DNA of 64,000 bases from Pseudobdellovibrionaceae bacterium (GTDB taxonomy: Bacteria > Bdellovibrionota > Bdellovibrionia > Bdellovibrionales > UBA1609), in contig JAMLIO010000001.1 in NCBI GenBank assembly GCA_023954155.1, forward strand, positions 62,001 to 126,000, in the 5' to 3' direction. Of this stretch, positions 35,774-46,477 are shown in pieces. Position 1 is the first letter of the stretch. Every line of letters starts with the position of its first letter. Both the position numbers and the translations under genes were made by a program. Below the pieces are notes generated by a model. The model did no database searches and had not been told where the DNA came from. It saw only the letters and a program-made list of their open reading frames with translations.

Positions 35774-37852
35774 TTAGGACTTGTCCTTGATGTCTCCTCG
35801 AGCATAAATGTTGGCTACGTGCTGTAAAACATCTATTGCCGAAATTTCATCATATCCAAAGTCTTTGATCAGTCTGGTTTTAACCAGATCAATTTTTTCT
35901 TGCGTTTCACGGTCTGTCACAGGACTCACCAAAGATGTGAGTTTAATGCTGTCTTTTTGGTCTTCGAACAGTTTAAGTTCTAGAGCCGTATGTAAACGCT
36001 CATTAGTTTTATAGTCAAATTTTCTTCCGTCTAAAGAAGCCGCACCAATATAGTGCATGATCTCTCTTCTAAAATCATCTTTACGAGATTCTGGAATTTC
36101 AATCTTTTCTTCAATGGAACGCATCAGTCTTTCATCTGGCCCTTCTTCTTGGCCTGTCACAGGGTTTTTCACCTTTTCTTTTTGTGTGTAAGCCTTAATA
36201 TTATCAATGTAGTTGGCGCACAGTCTAGACAAAGAGCCTTCGTCAGCGCTCAGTGCTTTTTGCACTTCCGTTTTAATTACTTCTTCATATTCTTGTCTGA
36301 CCACAGACAGAAGTTCTCTGTACTCTTGCTTGAGCTCTTCGTTAGAAATCAAAGAGTGACTCTTAAGCCCTGACTCTAGCTCGTTCATCACCATAAATGG
36401 ATTCACTGAACCTTTGTTAAACTGCTGTGCTAGCACAATAGAGTTCGAGATTTTATCTTGGATATAACGAGGCGAAATGCCACTTAAGCCTTCTCGCTTG
36501 GCTTCTTTTCTTAACTCTTTAATATTGTCTTCGGTATAATTAGGTAGATTCCTTCCGTTATAAAGCTTAAGTTTCTGCATACGAGTCAGATTGGCTTTTT
36601 TGGGTTTTTCCAATCTTGTCAAAATAGCCCACATAGCTGCCATTTCTATCGTATGAGGCGCAATAGATACGCCTTTAAGTTTACGAGAGTTAAAGTCTCT
36701 TTTATACACCTCAACTTCATAATCGAGTTTTGTAATATAAGGGATATCCACCTTCACTGTTCTGTCTCTTAAGGCTTCCATGAATTCATTATCTTGTAAC
36801 TTTCGATACTCGGGCTCATTGGTGTGACCAATGATGACTTCATCAATATGGGTTTGAGCAAACTTCTTAGGTTTAACTCTGTGTTCTTGTGAGGCTCCTA
36901 AGAGGTCGTACAAGAAGGCCACATCTAACTTTAACACCTCGACAAATTCAATCATACCTCTGTTGGCAATATTGAACTCCCCATCAAAGTTAAAGGCTCT
37001 TGGATCTGAATCCGAACCGTACTGAGCAATCTTGCGGTAATTGATATCACCCGTAAGCTCCGTACTGTCTTGGTTCTTTTCGTCTTTAGGTTGGAAGGTT
37101 CCAATACCTATACGATCTGCTTCACTTAAAACCATTCTTCGTACTTTAACGTGTTTAAAGACTTTAAGAACATCACCATCGTATTTATCTAATAATTTTT
37201 TAAAGATAAATCGGCTTGGCGGACACAGTTCGCCCTTAATGCTCACCTTAAAATCACTCGTTAAATCTCTGTTTAATTCTGCTAAGAAACTCATTCGCAT
37301 TTCTGGTGGGATCAAAAGCAAAGGCTCTTCGTGCATAGGGCTTTCAAATACTCTCACCCCTTCGCCAAAAATTTCTTCGTGTTGACCATCTGGATCAATC
37401 CACTCGAAAGTATAAAGAGCACCCTGAGGAGTTCTTGAATAATCCTCGACACCTTTTTTTAACATTCTACAAATCGTGGACTTAGCACTTCCCACTGGTC
37501 CATGCAGTAAGATCACGCGTTTTTCTGTCCCATACCCCAATGCTGCGGCTTTAATAATATTGACTAGCTTCATCAGAGGAATATCCAAACCAAATACAGC
37601 ATCGGCACCGTTATTGTCTGGATCATCAAAGAACTTGTAATGAATCATTTCTTTTTTGGCATCAATGTAATGCTCTTGGCCTTTTTCAATCACCAGATCA
37701 TACATTCTTTGAAAAGCATTTCGAGTGACTTTGGGGTTTCCCTTTACAAGTTCTATGTATTCGTCAAAAGTGCCTGACCAATTTAAGTCTTTAAACTGCT
37801 GACCGACTTCTGTTGACTCAATGATATTTTTTAGGAAACTTTGGGAACCCAT
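35774..37852 (-). CDS. prkA: PrkA family serine protein kinase (YeaG)
   Basis: The protein has about 692 residues from the ATG at 37852, chosen for AAAGGAGA 5 nt upstream; the frame is open to 37903. It has an AAA+-type nucleotide-binding domain with Walker A in [12 protein letters not shown] (about residue 120), [29 protein letters not shown] and the PrkA C-terminal domain. PrkA/YeaG is a Ser/Thr kinase or AAA+ protease of stress responses. A good sigma-70 promoter lies about 65 nt upstream, with a strong hairpin at the very 5' end of the predicted transcript. It is the first gene of the prkA-yeaH-spoVR operon. Confidence 0.92.
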   Translation of the reverse strand: MGSQSFLKNIIESTEVGQQFKDLNWSGTFDEYIELVKGNPKVTRNAFQRMYDLVIEKGQEHYIDAKKEMIHYKFFDDPDNNGADAVFGLDIPLMKLVNIIKAAALGYGTEKRVILLHGPVGSAKSTICRMLKKGVEDYSRTPQGALYTFEWIDPDGQHEEIFGEGVRVFESPMHEEPLLLIPPEMRMSFLAELNRDLTSDFKVSIKGELCPPSRFIFKKLLDKYDGDVLKVFKHVKVRRMVLSEADRIGIGTFQPKDEKNQDSTELTGDINYRKIAQYGSDSDPRAFNFDGEFNIANRGMIEFVEVLKLDVAFLYDLLGASQEHRVKPKKFAQTHIDEVIIGHTNEPEYRKLQDNEFMEALRDRTVKVDIPYITKLDYEVEVYKRDFNSRKLKGVSIAPHTIEMAAMWAILTRLEKPKKANLTRMQKLKLYNGRNLPNYTEDNIKELRKEAKREGLSGISPRYIQDKISNSIVLAQQFNKGSVNPFMVMNELESGLKSHSLISNEELKQEYRELLSVVRQEYEEVIKTEVQKALSADEGSLSRLCANYIDNIKAYTQKEKVKNPVTGQEEGPDERLMRSIEEKIEIPESRKDDFRREIMHYIGAASLDGRKFDYKTNERLHTALELKLFEDQKDSIKLTSLVSPVTDRETQEKIDLVKTRLIKDFGYDEISAIDVLQHVANIYARGDIKDKS

Positions 37853-37881
37853 GATTCTCCTTTCTTTAGAATAAAAGGATC

Positions 37882-37902
37882 TGCCAGAAGGCCCTTCTGG
37901 CA
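37882..37902 (-). promoter_or_regulatory. Hairpin at the 5' end of the prkA mRNA
   Basis: A perfect 9 bp stem TGCCAGAAG / CTTCTGGCA with a 3 nt loop starts within about 10 nt of the predicted transcription start. Placed there it could shield the mRNA 5' end. It could also terminate read-through from the LolB-like gene upstream, but the run after it (GATCCTTTTATTC) is a poor U tract. Confidence 0.55.
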
Positions 37903-37914
37903 AGCCTTCTATAT

Positions 37915-37943
37915 ATTATCACGGTAATAAAATTAAATAACAA
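37915..37943 (-). promoter_or_regulatory. Sigma-70-type promoter of the prkA operon
   Basis: On the minus strand there is TTGTTA (37943-37938), a 17 bp spacer and GATAAT (37920-37915). This is 4/6 and 5/6 agreement with consensus at ideal spacing. It is the only good match in the 135 bp between the LolB-like stop and the prkA start. Confidence 0.6.
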
Positions 37944-37986
37944 ATGATTGTCTCGTTTTTGGACTCAAAACTTTTGTATAACAGTA

Positions 37987-38670
37987 CTAAAGTTTACTTA
38001 TACCAGCACTGTCCACTTTAAATCGCTTATATCCGTTTGGAACATTCAATTTAAACTTTTCATTCGGTACTTGGTCTAGTTCTCGGTACTTATTAAAGGT
38101 GAACCGCGCAGTCCCCTTAGCATGCTTCACTTCAAATTCCCCACCATTTCTTGACATTGGAGAGTTCCAAGACACATTTAGACCTGCTCTTCTGTTTTCG
38201 CACTCACGCACTCTATTGGATTCATCTAAAGTACAACTCCAGTCTTTATTCTCAAAACCTGTTTGATAAATTAGGTTGTAAAAAATCGCAGGATCAAGAG
38301 GAACCTTTAACACCATTTCCATGGTCTGCTCGCTGGCCTCGCCAAATACAAAACGCTTTTCTAAAGGCAATAGAGCTTCAAAGTTTTGATTTTCATACAC
38401 CACACTTGCAGCATGAATAAGACCCAGAGGCCCAAAAACATCAATCCTGATTTTTTCTTGGTTCACATAGGTGATATGAGAATACCCAGATATGGTCTTC
38501 CCATTTTGTGTCACTTTAGTTTTAAAAACCCAATATGAAGGTTGATCCATAGCTTTCCCCTTCTGAGTGGTTTGACAAGAACTGATATATAAAAGCGTGA
38601 TACTACTTAGTATCAGAAGCAGCGCCTGGCGGAACCCCAATGGAATTGATTTGACGTAAGATTTTTTCAC
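37987..38670 (-). CDS. LolB-like outer-membrane lipoprotein
   Basis: The protein has 227 residues with a lipobox ISSC (Cys at about residue 32) after a hydrophobic signal. The mature part is a run of amphipathic beta strands (GYSHITYVNQEKIRIDVFGP, then PLGLIHAASVVY, PLEKRFVFGEAS, RFTFNKYREL) of the LolA/LolB or DUF4292 type. LolB receives lipoproteins from LolA at the outer membrane. Assignment is by fold pattern, length and lipobox, not by a diagnostic motif. The start lies 68 nt inside the preceding TPR lipoprotein gene, so the two are translationally coupled. Confidence 0.65.
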   Translation of the reverse strand: MKKSYVKSIPLGFRQALLLILSSITLLYISSCQTTQKGKAMDQPSYWVFKTKVTQNGKTISGYSHITYVNQEKIRIDVFGPLGLIHAASVVYENQNFEALLPLEKRFVFGEASEQTMEMVLKVPLDPAIFYNLIYQTGFENKDWSCTLDESNRVRECENRRAGLNVSWNSPMSRNGGEFEVKHAKGTARFTFNKYRELDQVPNEKFKLNVPNGYKRFKVDSAGISKL

Positions 38671-40330
38671 GATTCACTACACCTTGTTGCAAAAGTTTGT
38701 TGTACACTTGTAAGGCTTTATCAGAAAAACCTTTACTAGAGTACACTTGCGCAAGGTGTTCGGCAATCGTACTTTCTTCAGGATTAAGCACATAGGCTTT
38801 TTCTAAATAAGAAACCGCCTGATTGAATTCACCTTTGTGAAAATAAATCCATCCCATCGTATCTAATATATGCCCATCGTTGGGACGCAGCTCGTTGGCT
38901 TTTGTGGCCATTCTAAGAGCCTCATCCAAGTTGATTTTATTTTCAGCAAAGTAATAAGCAATATAGTTCAAGGCATCCACATGATTTGGGTCGATCAAAA
39001 GAGCCCTGCGCATTTGCACAATCGCTTTATCAAATTGACCATTTTCACCTTGTAAATGCCCCAAATAATAGAGAGCTTGTGTGTTCTGAGGGTCATTCTT
39101 GACCACCTTTTCAAGGATCTTTATGCTTTCTTGCGGTTTGTCTAACTTCCCATTTAAAAGAGCCGCATAGATATTTAAACGCGAATCTTGGAGCTTTTTG
39201 TTTTTGGTTTGGATCAGTTGCAAAGCTTTTACTGGCCCCTGCAACTCCTCTGTCAAACGTCCCACCATCAAACTGGCTTCAATAAAGTACGGACTTTCGA
39301 TATTCATCATGGAATAGTATCTAGTGACCTTTTCTAAGTCTTTTTCGCGAGTGAAGATGGATGTTAAAAGAAAATGTGCACGATCAAATTTAGGACTGAT
39401 ATCAAGTATCTCCTGTAATTTGACCTCTGCCTCTGCTAACTCTTGTCGCATCAAAAAGTACATGGCCATTTGCAATTTAATATAGGTATTTTGGGGTTCA
39501 AACCTTTCTAGTGCGGCCAACTGTTCAAAGGCTTTCTCTGTATCTTGAGCCTCAGTATAGAGATCATAAAGTTTTGAGTAGGTTCTTTCATTGTCTGGAT
39601 TTTGCTCTTTATGTGCCTCTAAAAGTTTGATAGCTTGGGCCTTGTCGGCGTTTAAAATATAACTGTCTGCCAACGAGTAGAGGCAGTCCAAAAAGTCTTC
39701 TCTGATTTCAGAGCATTTCTTAAATTCAAGGATCGATTTTGCATAATTTTTAATCTGCTGTTGCAGACGACCTGTATAATAAAAACCCAAATGACGATAC
39801 TCAGGCAAACGCTTCAAGCGCCCAAAATAGTAGTTTGAGGTTTGGATATTATCCAACTGAGAATAAATGGCTCCCAAAAAGATCAAGGCCTTATAATTAT
39901 TCGGATCAATAGAAAGTGCCTGTTTATATGTAGCAATGGATTCTGCGGCTTTATTTTGAAGAGCTTGGATTTCACCCAGCGCCAAGTAAGCTTCCACATC
40001 ATTACTCTTAGAAGCATAGGTGAGCTTTTTAAGTTCCTCTTCCGCCAAGGCGTATTGACCACGCTGAGCAATCACAAGAGCTCGTCTTAATTTCAAACTG
40101 TCATCGGCTTGCAGCTCTAAAGCCCTCTCAAGCTCAACTTGAGATAACAGCCAATTAGAATTTAAAGCATGAAGATCCGCCTTAATCACATGCATATCCA
40201 CTTCTTCTTGAGTGGTAAGATGCAAACGATTTAGACCGTCATTTTGAGAAGTGCTGAGAGTCGTACACCCTGCCGTTACTATCCCTAGACTGATAAGAAA
40301 GAGGGCCGCTCGGCCCAGACCACCGTACAT
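38603..40330 (-). CDS. TPR-repeat lipoprotein
   Basis: The protein has 575 residues with a signal peptide and lipobox VTAGC (Cys at about 22). The rest is tandem tetratricopeptide repeats; clear units include ALSIDPNNYKALIFLGAIY, KNDPQNTQALYYLGHLQ, LLIDPNHVDALNYIAYYF and YVLNPEESTIAEHLAQVY. Such proteins are scaffolds for envelope complexes or cell-wall enzymes. It is cotranscribed with the LolB-like gene downstream. Pairs of TPR protein and LolB-like lipoprotein are common in the deltaproteobacteria and their relatives. Confidence 0.85.
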   Translation of the reverse strand: MYGGLGRAALFLISLGIVTAGCTTLSTSQNDGLNRLHLTTQEEVDMHVIKADLHALNSNWLLSQVELERALELQADDSLKLRRALVIAQRGQYALAEEELKKLTYASKSNDVEAYLALGEIQALQNKAAESIATYKQALSIDPNNYKALIFLGAIYSQLDNIQTSNYYFGRLKRLPEYRHLGFYYTGRLQQQIKNYAKSILEFKKCSEIREDFLDCLYSLADSYILNADKAQAIKLLEAHKEQNPDNERTYSKLYDLYTEAQDTEKAFEQLAALERFEPQNTYIKLQMAMYFLMRQELAEAEVKLQEILDISPKFDRAHFLLTSIFTREKDLEKVTRYYSMMNIESPYFIEASLMVGRLTEELQGPVKALQLIQTKNKKLQDSRLNIYAALLNGKLDKPQESIKILEKVVKNDPQNTQALYYLGHLQGENGQFDKAIVQMRRALLIDPNHVDALNYIAYYFAENKINLDEALRMATKANELRPNDGHILDTMGWIYFHKGEFNQAVSYLEKAYVLNPEESTIAEHLAQVYSSKGFSDKALQVYNKLLQQGVVNREKILRQINSIGVPPGAASDTK

Positions 40331-40681
40331 GAAAGGATATCGGTTTTTTATGTGGAAATATGAACACGAAGTCTAAAATTCTTTTTGATAGGGGCAAACT
40401 GGCTGATATTCTTGAAACAGGCCCTAGGTCTAGGTTTTAGCCCCTAGCCCGTGTTGCAGAAAGAGAATCAAATCCATTTGAAAATCCATATAAAGTGATT
40501 CAGAAAATAAGGCCCAATATGCCTTTATTTTAAGCAAAACCTGCTGTTTTTCTCTGTTTTTGGGGGTGGGTAGTGCTTGACACCCTTTGACACTCAAAGC
40601 TATTGTGCAGCCCATAATATATGCAGCTAAGGGATTTGCCGCTGATTTTGCAAGGGGTTGCGTATTAAAAAGGGAGGAAAT
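40331..40681. other. Divergent intergenic region upstream of the TPR lipoprotein and phaR genes
   Basis: About 350 bp without a gene. The left part holds the leader of the minus-strand TPR gene and a short CCTAGGTCTAGG repeat (about 40423-40434). The right part holds the phaR promoter candidate. A tandem TTGACAC motif lies 10 bp apart (40577 and 40587). I see no RNA gene here. Confidence 0.4.
40577..40606 (+). promoter_or_regulatory. Candidate promoter of phaR
   Basis: TTGACA at 40577-40582 and TATTGT at 40601-40606 are separated by 18 bp, about 75 nt upstream of the GTG start. A second TTGACA lies at 40587-40592 without a well-spaced -10 box (best CATAAT, 20 bp away). The doubled TTGACAC could be an operator instead. 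Confidence 0.4.
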
Positions 40682-41218
40682 GTGAACCAAGGTCAAGAGA
40701 GCTCAAAAATGAGAGCAAAAATCGTTAAAAGATATCAGAACCGTAAGTTATATGACACACAACAAAGCTGTTATGTAACTCTTGATGACATTGCCAAAAT
40801 GATTCGTGCTAGCGAAGATGTGATTGTTATCGATAACAAAACTAAAAATGACATCACCGCAGCCACACTCACTCAAATCATTTTCGAAGCTGAGAAAAAA
40901 TCTGCTCATTACGCACCACTTTCAACACTTCGCGACGTTATCCAACATGAAAATGGCAGCATCTCTGCTTATCTTGCAAAACTTGGCGCATTCCCTAAAG
41001 AGCAGTATTTAAACCAAAAACCACAAACTATCGCGATTCCTCAAACACAAACATCTCGCGATACTAAACCTAGCTTTGATGACCTAAAGCAAACTCTTGA
41101 AAAAAGAGTGGCTACTGCCGCAAGCGCTTTTCAAGATAGCGATTATGAAAGTGACGAATTTGTGGATAAGCTTCCTGATCTTCCCAACTCTAATAAGAGC
41201 TTAGGACCCACAAACTAA
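40682..41218 (+). CDS. phaR: PHB/PHA accumulation regulator-like DNA-binding protein (PhaR type)
   Basis: The protein has 178 residues from the GTG at 40682, chosen for GGGAGG 5 nt upstream; an ATG at 40709 would begin at MRAKIVKRY. The N-terminal 60 residues match the PhaR DNA-binding domain: VKRYQNRKLYDTQQSCYVTLDDIAKMI (key residues NRKLYDT and YVTLDDI) followed by a second conserved stretch, TAATLTQIIFEAEK. The C-terminal part is Gln/Thr/Asp-rich and divergent. In other bacteria PhaR senses polyhydroxyalkanoate and represses phasin genes. No PHA synthase is nearby, so here it could be a more general regulator. Confidence 0.85.
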   Translation: MNQGQESSKMRAKIVKRYQNRKLYDTQQSCYVTLDDIAKMIRASEDVIVIDNKTKNDITAATLTQIIFEAEKKSAHYAPLSTLRDVIQHENGSISAYLAKLGAFPKEQYLNQKPQTIAIPQTQTSRDTKPSFDDLKQTLEKRVATAASAFQDSDYESDEFVDKLPDLPNSNKSLGPTN

Positions 41219-41286
41219 ATCTATAAAATCGGACTTTTAAGCCTCGTCTTGGAACTTAGCTTAAAACAATTTGGTTAGACTTTTGA

Positions 41287-41314
41287 AACCTCTTCTTTAA
41301 GAAGGGGTTTTTTT
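41287..41314 (+). terminator. Terminator-like hairpin whose 3' arm serves as ribosome binding site of the RadC-like gene
   Basis: The stem AACCTCTTC / GAAGGGGTT (one G-U pair) is followed by seven T residues that run into the ATG at 41315. It would terminate the phaR transcript. The 3' arm GAAGGGG is also the only Shine-Dalgarno-like sequence for the next gene, 7 nt from its ATG. Confidence 0.75.
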
Positions 41315-41680
41315 ATGAACAGTTCTATTATCTTTAAACATCTTTTACCTCAATTGGACTTTGACCGCGAAGTCTTTTGGGTTGTGGGTCTTAACGCCAG
41401 CAAAGAGATATTCTGTTCACGCCAACTCTTTAGCGGCACAGTGAATAAATGCGTTGTATATCCACGAGAGATTTTTAGATACGCCCTCCTTCAAAACGCC
41501 GACGAGATCGCCATCGCCCACACCCACACAACTACAGACATTTCCCCTTCAAAAAAAGATTTAGAACTTACGGCACGTTTACGCATGCAAAGCGAATGGC
41601 TAGACATCAAAATCGTAGATCATCTGATCATCTCAAAAAACCACGACTACTTTTCCTTCTTCGACAAAGGCCTCCTCTAG
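41315..41680 (+). CDS. RadC-type JAB-domain protein
   Basis: The protein has 121 residues, corresponding to the JAB/MPN-like domain of RadC without the N-terminal helix-hairpin-helix. The metal-binding pattern is visible: His69-x-His71 in AHTHTTTDISPSKKD with the downstream Ser and Asp, then LELTARL and VDHLIIS. The usual RadC motif is HNHPSGD; here the Asn/Pro positions differ. RadC JAB proteins are probably metal-dependent nucleases or peptidases, often linked to mobile DNA, but their role is unsettled. Palindrome B begins 12 bp after the stop. Confidence 0.8.
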   Translation: MNSSIIFKHLLPQLDFDREVFWVVGLNASKEIFCSRQLFSGTVNKCVVYPREIFRYALLQNADEIAIAHTHTTTDISPSKKDLELTARLRMQSEWLDIKIVDHLIISKNHDYFSFFDKGLL

Positions 41681-41692
41681 CTGGCCTCACTA

Positions 41693-41855
41693 CCTCTGTC
41701 CGAGAAATATAAGATTTAAAATTTAAATAGAGTTACTCAAAATGCTCAGACAGTGACGTTTGGCATGCCTTTGCATTCGCAAAAGCACGCCAAGCCGAAC
41801 TCGCATTTCGACCAACTCTATTTAAATTTTAAATCTTATATTTCTCGGACAGAGG
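41693..41855. repeat. Palindromic element copy B (shared core, locus-specific arms)
   Basis: Perfect 42 bp inverted arms (41693-41734 and 41814-41855) surround a 79 bp core (41735-41813). The core begins ACTCAAAATGCTCAGACAG and ends AACTCGCATTTCGACC; its inner hairpin is CTTTGC-ATTC-GCAAAAG. It lies in the convergent gap between the RadC-like gene and the minus-strand gene ending at 41870. Copies B and C have the same orientation and bracket that gene. Confidence 0.92.
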
Positions 41856-41869
41856 CAGAGAGGCGGCGC

Positions 41870-42418
41870 TTAATTTTCTTGGGCGCGTTTGGCGGAGATG
41901 ATTTCTAGATTGTCGTTGATTTCTACTATCCAGCCATCTTTAAGTGCATTCTTTTTATAAGCTTCTATGTATTCTCTTTTTGAGCGGGCGGCGTCTTCGG
42001 CGGCGCGTTTGCGGTCTGCCATTTCGACTCTGAGTTTTTCTTCAATAGACAGTGAAGAGAAATCTTGAGTTCCTGTTTCGCCTAGGTCTTCATCATAGAT
42101 GCCCACGCTTCCACTTCCCGTGTAAGGCTTTTCGGGTTCCCAATTTTTGGCTTTATTTTTAAAGCTTTCTGTCATCTTCACATTGCGTTCACTGATCATC
42201 AGGTCACGCATACGCTTTTCCATATCTACGGAACGCATGTGCTGATTGACGGCATCATCAATCTTCTTTTCTATTCTACGTATATCTACATAATTTTCAG
42301 GATCCGCAGGCTTTTCTTTTCCCAGCTCGCTAAAAACAAAAAGGAATCCAAAAAATATCATCACAAATAGGGTCGACCCTAAAAATATCTGTGTCATTTT
42401 GTCTTTATCTAAGCCCAT
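41870..42418 (-). CDS. Single-pass membrane protein of unknown function
   Basis: The protein has 182 residues. One membrane helix (about residues 9-29, IFLGSTLFVMIFFGFLFVF) is followed by a charged, helical cytoplasmic or periplasmic tail rich in Arg, Lys, Glu and Met (DMEKRMRDLMISERN, RKRAAEDAARSKREY). The C-terminal 25 residues (KDGWIVEINDNLEIISAK) look like a small beta unit. I recognise no family. It is the last gene of the glpD-mreB-sigma-like run, but 300 bp containing palindrome C separate it from the gene before. It lies exactly between palindromes B and C. Confidence 0.6.
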   Translation of the reverse strand: MGLDKDKMTQIFLGSTLFVMIFFGFLFVFSELGKEKPADPENYVDIRRIEKKIDDAVNQHMRSVDMEKRMRDLMISERNVKMTESFKNKAKNWEPEKPYTGSGSVGIYDEDLGETGTQDFSSLSIEEKLRVEMADRKRAAEDAARSKREYIEAYKKNALKDGWIVEINDNLEIISAKRAQEN

Positions 42419-42515
42419 GATTTTTTATCGGCACAGAAACCTCTAAGCTATAAACATAAAGGGCTTTTTTATAATTTTTTAGTCGACGATTCTCAGAATG
42501 AAACACCTTGGGGGG

Positions 42516-42685
42516 CCCACTTTAGATTGGGTTTATGCTTTAATTTTTTTTGGATAGAGTTACTCAAAATGCTCAGACATGACGTTTGGCATGACTTTGC
42601 GTTCGCAAAGACATGCCAAGCCGAACTCGCATTTCGACCAACTCTATCCAAAAAAAATTAAAGCATAAACCCAATCTAAAGTGGG
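42516..42685. repeat. Palindromic element copy C (shared core, locus-specific arms)
   Basis: Perfect 46 bp inverted arms (42516-42561 and 42640-42685) surround a 78 bp core (42562-42639). The core differs from A and B by loss of one G (GACA-TGACG) and by its inner hairpin, TTGGCATG-A-CTTTGC-GTTC with an exact partner except for one A-A mismatch. The right constant part is identical in all three copies. It lies between the 133-residue and 182-residue protein genes. Confidence 0.92.
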
Positions 42686-42718
42686 GCGCGGAGTATCATC
42701 ATGAGAGTGTTTGAGGGG

Positions 42719-43120
42719 TTAAAAAAATTCTGAGAGCCAAGATTTGAGTTCTTGGAGTCTTGGGGTGAAGTACTCCGTGAGATCTTCGTAACAAAGATAA
42801 AGGACGAAGAATAATGCCATAAAAAAAATGGTCCCGACTATAGTCTTGAACTTGGATTTGAGTTTGTACCATCTTTGTTTGTTTTTTTTCGTGAAGATGG
42901 AGTCATCGTATTCGATTTGGATTTCGGAGATGGCGTTGAAGTATTCAAAGGCTAGTAGCACCGCTCCCACTTTTTCGCGGGCATCAATGTTGTTGTCCAT
43001 GTGATGTTTCATGTCGCGATAGGTGAAAGAAGACATATCTTTGTTGGCAAAGTCAAAGAGCCTTTGCTCAAACATAAAGTCAGAAATCTCTTTGGGAGGG
43101 GGGGTAAGTCTTTCTTTCAA
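42719..43120 (-). CDS. Small membrane protein, possible anti-sigma factor
   Basis: The protein has 133 residues. The N-terminal 85 residues are soluble, helical and charged. One membrane helix follows (FKTIVGTIFFMALFFVLYLC) and then a short tail. The gene overlaps the stop of the sigma-like gene by 4 nt (ATGA), which indicates translational coupling. A small soluble-domain-plus-TM protein coupled to a sigma-like gene is the usual arrangement of an anti-sigma factor, but no zinc-binding anti-sigma motif (HxxxCxxC) is present. The function is therefore an inference from context. Confidence 0.6.
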   Translation of the reverse strand: MKERLTPPPKEISDFMFEQRLFDFANKDMSSFTYRDMKHHMDNNIDAREKVGAVLLAFEYFNAISEIQIEYDDSIFTKKNKQRWYKLKSKFKTIVGTIFFMALFFVLYLCYEDLTEYFTPRLQELKSWLSEFF

Positions 43121-43584
43121 TTTAAATATTCCTTTAATAAAATCGAACCCAACTTTTTGGCCCCATGACTTAAACGAAATTTCACTGTACCTTCAGTCAC
43201 ACCCTGGATTTCGGCAATCGTTTGTAAATCAAATCCACCTACATAAAATAAACATGTTGTATAAAATTCATTACCATGAGCTGAACGTTTGAACTCTCTC
43301 CATGCGCCTAAATCCAAACTTTTAGGGATTTCAAAGTGTCCCAACATCGGTGCTGTCACCGACTGAGAGGATTTCTTTTCATTAGAAATGTATGTTTTGT
43401 GCATGACTTTGAGCAAGCGACCTTCCATCTCTTTGCCCCAATCCTGTCCATCTACTGGAGTTCGAAAAACATCTTCCACCACTGACTTGGCCAATTTCAA
43501 TGCTTTAGATTCGCTCATAAAGCAAAAGAAATAGAACTTGGCCGATCTTTGGAAAATCGATTTTTTAATTTCAAACTCAGACAT
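43117..43584 (-). CDS. ECF sigma-like protein with region 4 helix-turn-helix
   Basis: The protein has 155 residues. The C-terminal 40 residues read GGFDLQTIAEIQGVTEGTVK...LSHGAKKLGSILL, which is the sigma-70 region 4 helix-turn-helix pattern of ECF factors. The N-terminal part is about the right length for region 2 but I cannot see its usual promoter-melting motif, so it may be diverged. It lies 8 nt downstream of mreB and overlaps the possible anti-sigma gene by 4 nt. It could regulate cell-shape or envelope genes in response to a membrane signal (inference). Alternative: a LuxR-type or other HTH regulator. Confidence 0.65.
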   Translation of the reverse strand: MSEFEIKKSIFQRSAKFYFFCFMSESKALKLAKSVVEDVFRTPVDGQDWGKEMEGRLLKVMHKTYISNEKKSSQSVTAPMLGHFEIPKSLDLGAWREFKRSAHGNEFYTTCLFYVGGFDLQTIAEIQGVTEGTVKFRLSHGAKKLGSILLKEYLN

Positions 43585-43592
43585 TGTCTCTC

Positions 43593-46311
<2,719 letters not shown>

Positions 46312-46477
46312 GAGTGCTCCTTTAATTACGGACTTGGGTTAGCAGATGCCAAAACTTGCCCTTATCATAACAGCTTTTTACAAGCGTTCAATTCACACCA
46401 GACTTTTCAACTTTCTCTTTAGCACAGCGCAAACCACTTTTTAGTTGTCACTCCAGTGCTTTCATAGTCATTGTTAA

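Noticed and set aside
41693-42685. Integron attC sites or a CRISPR array
   Set aside because: The repeats are isolated hairpins with locus-specific arms. There are no regular spacers, no RYYYAAC/GTTRRRY ends and no integrase or cas gene in the window.
41693-42685. Composite transposon made of palindromes B and C around the 182-residue gene
   Set aside because: No transposase is present, the arms of B and C are unrelated, and no target-site duplication is visible around the pair.
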